Program-made: the position numbers and the translations under genes
Source: an uncultured Anaerolineae bacterium
Lineage (GTDB): Bacteria > Chloroflexota > Anaerolineae > Anaerolineales > Villigracilaceae
Length of the DNA stretch: 64,000 bases
Direction of reading: 5' to 3'
Assembly (NCBI GenBank): GCA_903822545.1
Contig: CAIJPN010000172.1
Coordinates: forward strand, 1 to 64,000
Notes under the pieces: generated by a model
Databases searched by the model: none
The model's input: only the letters and a program-made list of their open reading frames with translations
What the model was told of the DNA's origin: nothing
Shown here: positions 16,666 to 25,449 of the stretch, piece by piece
Layout of the letters: each line of letters begins with the position of its first letter
Position numbering within the stretch: position 1 is the stretch's first letter

Positions 16666-18571
16666 GGTTTGGGATGGTGAAGTAGAAGGTGGCGCCTTTG
16701 TCGATTTCGGATTCGGCCCAGATGTCGCCACCGTGTTTGGCGATGATACGCTGGACGAAGGCCAGGCCAACCCCGGTTCCTCCCGATTCGCGCAGGCTGG
16801 GGGAGTGCAGGTGCTGGAAGATGGCAAAGAGTTTGGATGAGTAGCGCATGTCGAAGCCGATGCCGTTATCGCGGATGAAGTAAGCAACCCGGCCATCTAT
16901 TTGGGTGAAACCGATGTGGATTCGAGCAACTACGCGCGAGTGAGTGAATTTGAGGGCGTTAGAGATGAGGGCGGAGAGGGCCTGGCGCACCAGGTCTGTG
17001 TCGGCCTGGCAGGGGGGCAGGGCATCGCAGGTGAATTCGATGTTCCTTTCGGGGTTTTCGATGGAAAGCATGGCGGCAAAGGTGCGACGGGCCAGGGTTT
17101 CGATATCGATCGTTTGTTTTTTGAGTTGGATACGGTTAAGGCGCTGGAAGGCCAGCAGGCTATCAACAAGTGTGCCCATTGTCAGGGCATTTTCGCGGAC
17201 TTTTTCAAGATAGAGCACACTGCTGGAGGAGAGTCTGTAGCGGTCTTCTTCTAGCAATATGCTGATGTAGCCGTGAATGGCGCGCAAGGGGGCGCGCAAA
17301 TCGTGTGAGATGGTGTAGGAGGAAGTTTCCAGTTCGTTGACGGCGACTTCCAGTTCGGCGGTGCGCTGCCGGACGCGTTTTTCCAATTCGGCATTGAGTT
17401 TGCGAATCTCTTCTTCGGCAAGTTCACGCTCTTGCACCTGTACCTGTAAACGGGCGTTGGCATTTTCCAGGGCGATGGTGTGCTGGCGCACGGCTTCGGC
17501 CATGGCAAAGAAACTTTTCCCCAGGCGATGGAGTTCTTCTATTTGAAAATCTGGCAGGGTTTGTTCGAGGGGATAATCGCCTTCGGCAAGCTGGTCGGTG
17601 TAGCGGGCCAGGTGGGCAAGCGGTTCAGAGATAATGTGGCGGCTGTATGTTTGTACCCAGTGAAGGATGGCGGCGCTCAGGAAAGCCAGCAGCAGTGAGA
17701 TGCCTCCCAGTACGATGAGCGGCCCCATGGCCTGGCTGAGCGGTTGGGATGTGACAATAATCCAGCCTTGATCAGAAATGGAGGCGCTGCCGATCACATA
17801 GGTTTGCTGGTTTTCGTCGTAATAGAAGCTGGATGTGGTAAAGGCCAGCTGGCTTTTCCGGACAATCGGCAGGCTGCCCAGGTTGCGCTGTTCTTCAACC
17901 CAGATTGTGTTGGGATGGGCAATGATATTGCCAACGCGGTCAACAATGAAGGATTGGGTTCCGGGTTTTAAATTGACCGTCTCAATGACTTTTTGGAGAT
18001 AGGCCAGGTCAAGTTCACCAACCAGGATGCCGATCATTTGCCCATCGGATATCACCGGGGTGGCTGCGGTGATGGTGAGCAAGCCCGTTTCTAGCGAGAT
18101 AAAAGTTTCAGAAACGTATGAGTCTTTGGTGTTAATAACTGCCTTGTAAAAAGGTTCGCCCGAAAGGTCGAGGCCTAGCATGTTGACCATGCTGCCATTT
18201 TCCAGAACAATTTTCCCATTTCGATCTAAAAAATAAACGGTGGTAAAGCGCGGATAATCCTCGCGGATATTTTTGAGCATCTCGGTGCGATGCACACCTT
18301 CATTATCGCTACTAAACATATGTCCCAGGGTGTGGATCAGGTTGGAGGTATCATCAATATACTGGTCAGTGATCTGGGTCAATGAGTTGATGCGAGTTTG
18401 CTGTTCGTGCCTGATTTCATCGAGCAAGGTGCTGGCATGGTAAACCGTCATCCCAATCAGGATCAGCGAAATTCCCACCATCGGCACAAAGAACAGGCGA
18501 AACAACAAAACCCGCAATGGGCTCAGATGCCTGGTGTGCCTGATTTCATCATTGACCACTGGTTTTATCAT
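16655..18571 (-). CDS. Sensor histidine kinase with Cache domain and HAMP
   Basis: Predicted 638 residues. A first membrane helix (about 20-45), an extracytoplasmic dCache-type region (about 50-275), a second helix (about 283-307), a HAMP linker, a coiled coil and then HisKA with His423 (SHDLRAPLR) and HATPase_c (DNGIGFDMRYSSKLF, GTGVGLAFV). It should sense a small extracellular ligand. It starts 19 bases after the stop of a ligand-binding lipoprotein gene and shares a closely similar catalytic core with the kinase at 19745-22351, so these three genes form a cassette. No response regulator is adjacent. Confidence 0.88.
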   Translation of the reverse strand: MIKPVVNDEIRHTRHLSPLRVLLFRLFFVPMVGISLILIGMTVYHASTLLDEIRHEQQTRINSLTQITDQYIDDTSNLIHTLGHMFSSDNEGVHRTEMLKNIREDYPRFTTVYFLDRNGKIVLENGSMVNMLGLDLSGEPFYKAVINTKDSYVSETFISLETGLLTITAATPVISDGQMIGILVGELDLAYLQKVIETVNLKPGTQSFIVDRVGNIIAHPNTIWVEEQRNLGSLPIVRKSQLAFTTSSFYYDENQQTYVIGSASISDQGWIIVTSQPLSQAMGPLIVLGGISLLLAFLSAAILHWVQTYSRHIISEPLAHLARYTDQLAEGDYPLEQTLPDFQIEELHRLGKSFFAMAEAVRQHTIALENANARLQVQVQERELAEEEIRKLNAELEKRVRQRTAELEVAVNELETSSYTISHDLRAPLRAIHGYISILLEEDRYRLSSSSVLYLEKVRENALTMGTLVDSLLAFQRLNRIQLKKQTIDIETLARRTFAAMLSIENPERNIEFTCDALPPCQADTDLVRQALSALISNALKFTHSRVVARIHIGFTQIDGRVAYFIRDNGIGFDMRYSSKLFAIFQHLHSPSLRESGGTGVGLAFVQRIIAKHGGDIWAESEIDKGATFYFTIPNHAG

Positions 18572-18590
18572 GGGGTAGCCTTGTCAAGCA

Positions 18591-19721
18591 TTATTCGTTT
18601 GGACTAACGATTTCGACGATATTAAAGTTTCCATCTTCCACGCGCACAATATACACTTCTCTCACCACATCGCCAAATTCGTCGATGGAAATATTGCCCT
18701 GCAACCCAGGGAAGTTACTGGTTTGTTTAAGCGCATCTGCCAGGCCAGCAGCCTGTCCGCCGGTCTGCTTGAGGGCATCTGCCAGGACCTTAACCGCCTC
18801 GTAGCTGTGTGAAGCCCCCAGTGTGGGAGCGCGCCCGAAGCGTTCACTAAACTGGCTGGTAAACTGCACGTACGCAGTTGAAGGGTGCGAAGGATTATAC
18901 ACAGCCACAATTTCCAAACCATTGACAGATTTGCCGCCTTTTTCAATCAACTCACGGGTTTGTCCCCAGGGAGATGAAAACAGGCGACCTTCAAAACCGA
19001 GCTGCCTGACGTACTGGCTCATCAGGGCTACATCCACCGCGGCAGCCATAAAAACAATCGCATCTGGTTTTTGGGCCACAATTTCACCGGCCAGGGTCTG
19101 CAAATCGGTTTTCCCCGATCCAAAAGCAAAATCAACCCGGGCATCCCCCCCCTCAGACACAAACTCGTTTTGTATGATAAACCAAAGCGTCTCGGTGAAA
19201 GCCTTATTATTCAGGTCGTACACCCCCACAATTTTTTGGATGCCCGGCTGCCCGGCAATATAACGGGCCAGGGCTTTCCCGATGAATTCATTGCTGGGGA
19301 TGACGCGAAAGAAAAGATCATCCTGCCCTGTAAATTTCGAGCTGGACGATGTGGAACTGAGCAAAACCACCCCAGATTGATTCATCTGTTCAAAAACTGC
19401 CGAGGTTTGCTCACTGGTGGGATGACCGATAATCGCCACCACGCCCTGTTTCACAAGTTCGGCATCCACCCGGCGGGCTGTCTCCGGTTCACCCTGGTCA
19501 TCCATCACAATCAATTGGATTGGACGACCATCGATGCCACCCCTGGCATTGATCTGCTCCACAGCCAGTTCTGCCCCGTTGCGTGATGCCACCCCCAGTT
19601 CACCCTGCCGCCCTGTCAATTGGGCCGAAAAACCCACCAGGATGGGGCTGGTGTCAGCGCAGCCGCCGAGCCCAAGCGCTGCGATTACAAATAGTATGGT
19701 GAGTTTGTATGCTACAGGCAT
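18591..19721 (-). CDS. Branched-chain amino acid-type ligand-binding lipoprotein
   Basis: Predicted 376 residues. Lipobox LGGC gives Cys21, followed by a Peripla_BP_6 (Leu/Ile/Val-binding) fold: ILVGFSAQLTG, NGAELAVEQINARGGI and the later SHSYEAVKVLADALKQTGG. No permease or ATPase gene is next to it. It lies between two histidine kinase genes on the same strand with gaps of 23 and 19 bases. I infer that it feeds ligand information to one or both kinases rather than serving transport, although an unlinked ABC permease cannot be excluded. Confidence 0.82.
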   Translation of the reverse strand: MPVAYKLTILFVIAALGLGGCADTSPILVGFSAQLTGRQGELGVASRNGAELAVEQINARGGIDGRPIQLIVMDDQGEPETARRVDAELVKQGVVAIIGHPTSEQTSAVFEQMNQSGVVLLSSTSSSSKFTGQDDLFFRVIPSNEFIGKALARYIAGQPGIQKIVGVYDLNNKAFTETLWFIIQNEFVSEGGDARVDFAFGSGKTDLQTLAGEIVAQKPDAIVFMAAAVDVALMSQYVRQLGFEGRLFSSPWGQTRELIEKGGKSVNGLEIVAVYNPSHPSTAYVQFTSQFSERFGRAPTLGASHSYEAVKVLADALKQTGGQAAGLADALKQTSNFPGLQGNISIDEFGDVVREVYIVRVEDGNFNIVEIVSPNE

Positions 19722-19744
19722 AAGAAAGCTCCAGGTGTTGGAAT

Positions 19745-22351
19745 TTATCCAATTGTGAAGAAAAATGTTGCACCCTTGTCCACTTCAGCCTCTGCCCAAA
19801 TACGCCCATTATGACGCTGGATGACACGTTGGGCAATGGCCAGGCCTACCCCGGTGCCTTCAAAAGCTACCTGGGTATCAGGAGCATGCAATCGCTGGAA
19901 AACGCCGAACAATTTAGAATAATAGCGCATATCAAACCCAATCCCATTATCGCGGATGAAATAGGCTGTCTTTCCATCCTGCTCCATCGATCCAAAATGG
20001 ATAATGGTATGCTCACGCGCGCGCGTAAATTTGAGCGCATTCGAGATCAGGTCAGTCAGGGCTTGGGCAATCAGTTCGGGGTCACCAACGCAACTCGGCA
20101 AAGGATCACAAATAAACTCGATCGTACGCTGGGGCAGTTCCCCGGCACGCAGGGTACCGTAAACACGCATCACGGTCTGTTCGATGCTGAAGGAAACTTT
20201 ACGGATTTCTTTGCGGTTTAAGCGCAAGAAAGCCAGCAAATCATCCACCAGTTCACCCATGGTGTGGGCATTGCGGCGCACTTTATCGAGGTACGTTTTG
20301 GCCTGGTAGGGCAGGTCATCACCCACTTCTTCCAGCATGATGCTGAGATAGCCATGTATCCCGCGCAGTGGCGCACGCAGATCATGCGAAATGGTATAAG
20401 AAAATCCTTCCAACTCGTTTACCACCATCTCCAATTCAGCGGTGCGTTGGGCCACGCGTTGTTCCAGGCTGGTATTCATGCGCGCATTCTCAATCGCCAG
20501 CCCGGCATAACCGACAAAAAGCTGCAAAGCTTCGATATTTTCTCGCAAAATGGGCCGCCCACTAATCAAGTTATCCACTGCAATCAGCCCGATAGGTTTT
20601 TCCCCAACCCAGGCTGCCAGCGTAACGTGCTGCTTTACACCGTACATTTCATTATCGGCTGAATGCTGGTGCAACTGCTGGTAATCATCCACCAGGTTGA
20701 AACCATGCGGGTTTTCAATGGCAACTTTCCACCCGGCAAAATCTTCAACCGATTGTTCAAACCAGTCTGTATTCTCGATATTTCCATTCCGGTCGGTGCC
20801 ATAGGTACCTTTTATATTTTTTGTTGCGGGATCGTACAGGAAGATCCCAACCCGGTCAAATTCCAGGCCTTTTTGCACGCTCTGGTGAATGGCACGCAGG
20901 CATGCATCCAGGTCCTTGATCGCGGTGACGTTCTTCCCAAGGGCCAGCACCCGTTCGAGCATCTTACGCTGCCGGGCTTCACGCTCTTCGGCAATCTTTT
21001 GAATGGTAATGTTCTGAACCGCGCCATAAATACCCACCAGGCAGTTTTGGGCATCGTCCCAAACCGGATGCGCATAAATCCGCACCCAACGCGTACTGCC
21101 GTCTTTGTGAATGATACGCATTTCGGAGGTTGTGCGCTGGTTCTGCCTGAGCAATTCCATGTCTTGCTGGTCTTTCAAGATATCGTCTGGATGCAGGTGC
21201 GCAAGCCAACCGCCCGTGGCGATAAATTCATCGAAAGCGTAACCACTGATCGCTTCAAACGCGCCCGCCACCCATTCCTGTCGTGGCGAGCCATCTGGGT
21301 TAATACGTGTGGCAAAGGAATAATCAGAAATGACAGAAGAGATCAGGCGATAACGTTCTTCACTGGCGCGTAATTCGTTCTCTATTTTTTGCTGGATAGT
21401 ATTATCGCGCGCCACCCATAAAACCAATTTTTCCCCTTCATTTTCATAAGAGGCCACCCGCGCATGAAACCAGCGCCGGCCAATTTTCGTGACCATTTCA
21501 TAATGATAGGCCTGCACTTCCCCGGTTTGCAAGGCCCGCTCAACCACAGCCCAGGTTTTTTCGGCGGCCTGGGGGGGCATTACATCCTGCATTTTTTTGC
21601 CGATAAAGTTTTCAAAACCATCATTCAACAGGTTTGGGTTGCCAGTGAAAATATCACGGTAAGTTCCTGATGCATCAATTACCAGGGCCAGGTCTGGCAG
21701 GGCGTTCAAGAGCAGGCTCAGGCGAGATTCGCTGGCTCGCAAAGCAGATTCGACCCGCTGGCGCTCAGCCAACTCGTGCCGGGCGGCATTGATCGAATCC
21801 CGCACTGTTCCAAACCACAGGTACATCACCACCGTGCCGCCAAGCATGATGGAGATGAAGGTGATCCAGTTCCCAATCGGATTGGATATGCTGGTTTGCA
21901 GCAACAAGCCGTGAATTTGCAGGTATAAGATCAGTAGTGTGGAAAAACCCGCCAGGATCGAAACAAAAAGCACCCCAAATTGCCCAAGCAATGTACCACC
22001 GATCAGCACAAGCACGATGTACATACTCAGGAGCGAATTACTGATGCCATCCGAAATGTAAAGGCCAATGCTGATATAAACTACAAAGGTAAACAACATA
22101 AAGATACTGGACAGGCGCAATTGCCCCTTTTGTACCAGGAACCACATCACAACTTCAAGGAATAACAGCGAACCGTTAAGCGCTATGACGATTGGCTGCC
22201 AGGCCACAAAAACCAACAGCCCCATAGTGGAAACGATGGTTGTTACAATACCAAAAGTCAAGGTACCGCGCAAAAAACGGGCTATGCGCGCTTTTTCACG
22301 CTCATCATATAAGAAGGGTGCAAATAAAGTATCAAGCCAGTGGCGAAGCAT
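19745..22351 (-). CDS. PAS/GAF histidine kinase with multi-helix N-terminus
   Basis: Predicted 868 residues from ATG 22351, which has GGAGAG seven bases upstream; a TTG at 22366 is in frame but less likely. About six membrane helices (residues 25-185), PAS (about 205-320), PAS (about 325-450 with RIIHKDGSTRWVRIYAHP), GAF (about 465-620), then HisKA with His656 and HATPase_c (DNGIGFDMRYYSKLFG, GTGVGLAIA). The catalytic core is a paralogue of the kinase at 16655-18571. It is the first gene of the kinase/lipoprotein/kinase cassette. Confidence 0.88.
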   Translation of the reverse strand: MLRHWLDTLFAPFLYDEREKARIARFLRGTLTFGIVTTIVSTMGLLVFVAWQPIVIALNGSLLFLEVVMWFLVQKGQLRLSSIFMLFTFVVYISIGLYISDGISNSLLSMYIVLVLIGGTLLGQFGVLFVSILAGFSTLLILYLQIHGLLLQTSISNPIGNWITFISIMLGGTVVMYLWFGTVRDSINAARHELAERQRVESALRASESRLSLLLNALPDLALVIDASGTYRDIFTGNPNLLNDGFENFIGKKMQDVMPPQAAEKTWAVVERALQTGEVQAYHYEMVTKIGRRWFHARVASYENEGEKLVLWVARDNTIQQKIENELRASEERYRLISSVISDYSFATRINPDGSPRQEWVAGAFEAISGYAFDEFIATGGWLAHLHPDDILKDQQDMELLRQNQRTTSEMRIIHKDGSTRWVRIYAHPVWDDAQNCLVGIYGAVQNITIQKIAEEREARQRKMLERVLALGKNVTAIKDLDACLRAIHQSVQKGLEFDRVGIFLYDPATKNIKGTYGTDRNGNIENTDWFEQSVEDFAGWKVAIENPHGFNLVDDYQQLHQHSADNEMYGVKQHVTLAAWVGEKPIGLIAVDNLISGRPILRENIEALQLFVGYAGLAIENARMNTSLEQRVAQRTAELEMVVNELEGFSYTISHDLRAPLRGIHGYLSIMLEEVGDDLPYQAKTYLDKVRRNAHTMGELVDDLLAFLRLNRKEIRKVSFSIEQTVMRVYGTLRAGELPQRTIEFICDPLPSCVGDPELIAQALTDLISNALKFTRAREHTIIHFGSMEQDGKTAYFIRDNGIGFDMRYYSKLFGVFQRLHAPDTQVAFEGTGVGLAIAQRVIQRHNGRIWAEAEVDKGATFFFTIG

Positions 22352-22476
22352 GAGGCATCTCTCCAAAGCTATTTTACTTTACAGGAATGCATCCTACCCC
22401 CAAAATATAGGAGGTATTCATGTAGTAAATACGCTCAATCCCCTCTTTGTCAGAGAAAGATGGTGGGAGAGCGAAA

Positions 22477-23358
22477 TCAATTTTTCTTTAGGGAGATGAA
22501 GTAGCGGTTGGGAATATTCAACTTGAAGGGCAGCTTCACCCACCCCAGGCGGGCAGCCAGCAACAGGCCGCCGCAAACCGCCATCAGCAGGGCCACAAGT
22601 TGGGTGGTGGTCATCCAAAAATCGCCAATTTTAGGTTGGTCTGGGCGGAAAAATTCAATCCAAAAACGCCCGGCGCCTGCCAGGACAAGCCAGCCAAAGA
22701 ATACAGTGCCTGGTTTGGCTTTTTCGGGGAATTTTCGCCAGAGGTAGATGATCAGGCCAAATGCCAGGAAGTTCCACAGCATTTCGTAAGCAAAGGTGGG
22801 GTGGAAACGGGTGGTTTCAACCGGGAAGATGTTCAGGTTGGAGTAAGCACCCACACGGTGGTCAGCGTCGATGGGTATGCCCCAGGGGAGTGTGGTTGGG
22901 GGGCCGTAGAGTTCCTGGTTGATGAAGTTGGCCGGGCGCGCCAAGGCCTGTCCCAGGAGGGTGACAGGAGCAATAACATCGAGGAACAGCCAGGGGTCGA
23001 GATGATTCTTCCGCATGTAGATGAACAGTGCTACTGCGCCGAACAACAGTCCACCATAAAAATGCAGCCCGCCTTCGGTGATAAGCAGGATTTTAAGCGG
23101 TTGGGCGGTGTAATGGGTACTGCCACCCAGGGTGGCATTGACAACATACCATAGACGCGCACCTACAATGCCAGCCGGGACAACCCACAGCATGGAATCC
23201 CAGATACGTTCTCCATCTTCGCCCAGGCGGGTCACCAGGCGGTCAGCCACCCACGCTCCTGTTGCGACGCCAAGCATTACTAAAACGCCATACCAATGCA
23301 GTGTCAATGTGATTGCGCCAATCTTGTAAGAGAAGATGATCGGGTTGATGATGTGCAT
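22477..23358 (-). CDS. lgt: Prolipoprotein diacylglyceryl transferase
   Basis: Predicted 293 residues with about seven membrane helices. The family signature is present as ARPANFINQELYGPPT, and an HWYGVLVMLG segment near the N-terminus carries the conserved His-Trp-Tyr. It transfers diacylglycerol from phosphatidylglycerol to the lipobox cysteine, the first step for all the lipoproteins predicted in this window. The Gly-Arg usually opening the signature is Ala-Arg here. ATG 23358 has GGAGAAAT upstream. Confidence 0.93.
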   Translation of the reverse strand: MHIINPIIFSYKIGAITLTLHWYGVLVMLGVATGAWVADRLVTRLGEDGERIWDSMLWVVPAGIVGARLWYVVNATLGGSTHYTAQPLKILLITEGGLHFYGGLLFGAVALFIYMRKNHLDPWLFLDVIAPVTLLGQALARPANFINQELYGPPTTLPWGIPIDADHRVGAYSNLNIFPVETTRFHPTFAYEMLWNFLAFGLIIYLWRKFPEKAKPGTVFFGWLVLAGAGRFWIEFFRPDQPKIGDFWMTTTQLVALLMAVCGGLLLAARLGWVKLPFKLNIPNRYFISLKKN

Positions 23359-23399
23359 ATTTCTCCTGTTAGAGTGTTGCCGGGCAAATGCAGCGTGTG

Positions 23400-24527
23400 T
23401 TATCCCATCCAGACTTTGCCTGCCTGTACGATCCCTTTATCAGGGACATCTGCCAGCAGAATGGCGCCATTGCCGATACGCGCGCGTGAACCTATTTTAA
23501 CACCAATCGCGGTGGTAACGCCCATCCCCACCAAAGCTTGTTCGCCAACGTGAACATGCCCGGCCAGCATGGCTCCGGGGGCGATGTGGGTGTAGGCGCC
23601 GATCTCGCAATCGTGTGAGACGATGGCGCCGGTGTTGATCATGCACTTTTCGTGCAGGATGGTGGATGAGCCAACATAGGCGTTGGCGAAAACCTGGACA
23701 CCAGCGTAGATTTCGGCAGAATTTTCGATGGTGGCGCGGGGGTGCTGCAAAATAGGGAATGCAAATCCAAAATTTGCCAGGAACTCGAAAATTTTGATGC
23801 GGACTTCAATGTTGATGATGCCGCCGACGCCGTTGGCCGCCATCAGGATGCCTTTTGCGGCCAGTTCGGGCAGTACCTGGCGCGTGCCGAGCACAGGGAT
23901 GCCCAAAACACTGGTGCCGGTGAGGGCCGGGTTGTCATCGACGATTCCGGCGATGCGGAAGGCGCCGATGGCGCGCGCCATTTCCATGACAGCTTTGGCG
24001 TGCCCGCCCGCGCCGTAGATGAGCAGGCCAGCGGAGGCATTGGGCTGGGGAGCGGATTCTGGCGTGGGGGCAGGGCTCCCGGCCAGTTGGCGGATGACTG
24101 CTTCGGTGATGAGTCGGTCTTGGGGCAGCGCGGAAAGGTTGAGGCCGAGGGATTCTGCCAGGGCGCGGGCCGGTTTGGTGATGCGCAATCCAGCCGGGGC
24201 TGGAGGTTGGGAAGTGGCATCTGCCGGTGTATCGGTGGCAGGCGGCAGGGCGGGGTTGTCAACACCTGGAATTTCCAGTGTTTCATCGGCTGTGCCGGTG
24301 ATGGCGGCCAGCAATCCACCGACGGGCAGGGTGTCTCCCTGGCTGGCGATCCTCCGCAGGAAGCCGCTGGCCGGGGATTCTATATCGGAGGCGGCTTTGG
24401 TGGTTTCGATGGTGAAGAGCAGGTCGCCTTTTTGGACAGGCTGGCCGTCTGGGACGTGAACGCCTACCAGGCGCGCTTCCGGTTCGTTGGCGTTGAGCAT
24501 GGGGACAAGAATGGGTGTTTGGGTCAC
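23400..24527 (-). CDS. Lipoyl domain / E3-binding domain / NeuD-PglD acyltransferase fusion
   Basis: Predicted 375 residues in three parts. Residues 1-80 form a lipoyl domain with Lys44 in the lipoylation motif ETTKA. Residues 115-148 look like a peripheral subunit-binding domain (RITKPARALAESLGLNL...). Residues 165-375 are a NeuD/PglD-type acyltransferase: a Rossmann-like start LLIYGAGGHAKAV, then a left-handed beta-helix of hexapeptides with His305 in VSHDC at the position of the PglD catalytic His. The normal E2 catalytic domain (H...DG) is absent. Pro/Ala-rich linkers separate the parts, as in E2 proteins. An E1 fusion gene lies 0.9 kb upstream on the same strand. See findings for the proposed reaction. 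Confidence 0.8.
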   Translation of the reverse strand: MTQTPILVPMLNANEPEARLVGVHVPDGQPVQKGDLLFTIETTKAASDIESPASGFLRRIASQGDTLPVGGLLAAITGTADETLEIPGVDNPALPPATDTPADATSQPPAPAGLRITKPARALAESLGLNLSALPQDRLITEAVIRQLAGSPAPTPESAPQPNASAGLLIYGAGGHAKAVMEMARAIGAFRIAGIVDDNPALTGTSVLGIPVLGTRQVLPELAAKGILMAANGVGGIINIEVRIKIFEFLANFGFAFPILQHPRATIENSAEIYAGVQVFANAYVGSSTILHEKCMINTGAIVSHDCEIGAYTHIAPGAMLAGHVHVGEQALVGMGVTTAIGVKIGSRARIGNGAILLADVPDKGIVQAGKVWMG

Positions 24528-24543
24528 AATTTCTCCAAAGATA

Positions 24544-24573
24544 TTGCAATTTTACCTGTTTTCATCCTATAAT
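24544..24573 (+). promoter_or_regulatory. Promoter for the DUF4013 gene
   Basis: TTGCAA (24544-24549) and TATAAT (24568-24573) are 18 bases apart. The ribosome site AAAGGAG follows before ATG 24611. Confidence 0.6.
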
Positions 24574-24610
24574 CTTATAGTTGTCTACTCACCATTCAAA
24601 GGAGTTTGCC

Positions 24611-25300
24611 ATGGATTTCGGTCGCGCTTTTTCGTATGTATTTGAAGATTCGGATTGGATGAAGAAGGTGGGCATTGCGGCGCTGGCAATGCTCGTACCC
24701 ATTCTGGGCCAAATTGCTGTGCTGGGTTGGAGTTTGGAAATCACCCGGCGGCTGATTATGGGCCAGGTAACTGACCTGCTACCTGACTGGACTGATTTTA
24801 TGGATCATTTCATGCGCGGGGTGAAGGCCTTTGTGATTGGGCTGGTGTTTGCACTGCCATCGATTTTCATCTCAATCTGCCAGGGTATTTTCAATGTGCT
24901 GGCAACCAACCCTGATTTTTCCAGCAGTGATGCTGGTGGGGCGTTTGTAGCCGGCGTTGGGATTGTTTCAATGTGTATTGGATGCTTTTCGTTCCTTTAC
25001 AGCATTTTCCTGGGAGTGGTGATGCCTGCTGCTTATGCCAATTTTGTTGTCAGTGGCGAAATTGGGGCTGGGTTACGCTTTGGTGAAATCTTTGGCCTGG
25101 TGCGCGCTGCACCTGGGCCATACCTGATGGCATTGCTGGGTGGTATTGTTACTGGCATTATTGCCATGCTGGGCATGATCGCCTGTTTTATCGGCGTTGT
25201 TTTCACTGCTGCGCTGGCCATGGCGATGAATGCTCACCTGTATGGGCAGGCATATAATGCTGCCAAAACCGCGCAAGCGAATGCGCCGGTTGGAATATAG
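24611..25300 (+). CDS. DUF4013-family membrane protein
   Basis: Predicted 229 residues from ATG 24611, which is preceded by AAAGGAG. About five to six membrane helices with a GRAFSYVFEDSDW-type N-terminus followed by a basic residue pair and LEITRRLI, as in the DUF4013 family. Function is unknown. It is the only plus-strand gene between the two minus-strand acyl-transfer genes, with its own promoter and a strong terminator, so it interrupts any operon there. Confidence 0.7.
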   Translation: MDFGRAFSYVFEDSDWMKKVGIAALAMLVPILGQIAVLGWSLEITRRLIMGQVTDLLPDWTDFMDHFMRGVKAFVIGLVFALPSIFISICQGIFNVLATNPDFSSSDAGGAFVAGVGIVSMCIGCFSFLYSIFLGVVMPAAYANFVVSGEIGAGLRFGEIFGLVRAAPGPYLMALLGGIVTGIIAMLGMIACFIGVVFTAALAMAMNAHLYGQAYNAAKTAQANAPVGI

Positions 25301-25312
25301 TTTTACCTGTAA

Positions 25313-25349
25313 AACAGCCCCTTCCTTACCTGGAAGGGGCTGTTTTTTT
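25313..25349 (+). terminator. Rho-independent terminator
   Basis: Perfect 13-bp arms AACAGCCCCTTCC (25313-25325) and GGAAGGGGCTGTT (25332-25344) are followed by a T-run to 25349. Confidence 0.92.
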
Positions 25350-25360
25350 GTGGTTGAGTG

Positions 25361-25434
25361 GTAGGGGCAAGCCGTCCAGGGCACAACCAGGTGTGTACAG
25401 GGTTAATTTCTCATGCGCAACGGGTCGCCCTTGC
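25361..25434 (-). repeat. MITE-like element, copy B (shortened)
   Basis: Plus-strand ends GTAGGGGCAAGCC and GGGTCGCCCTTGC. The minus-strand reading aligns with copies A and C, including GTGCCCTGGACGG near the end, but the middle is shorter. Confidence 0.5.
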
Positions 25435-25449
25435 AGGTTTTTACAGCAT

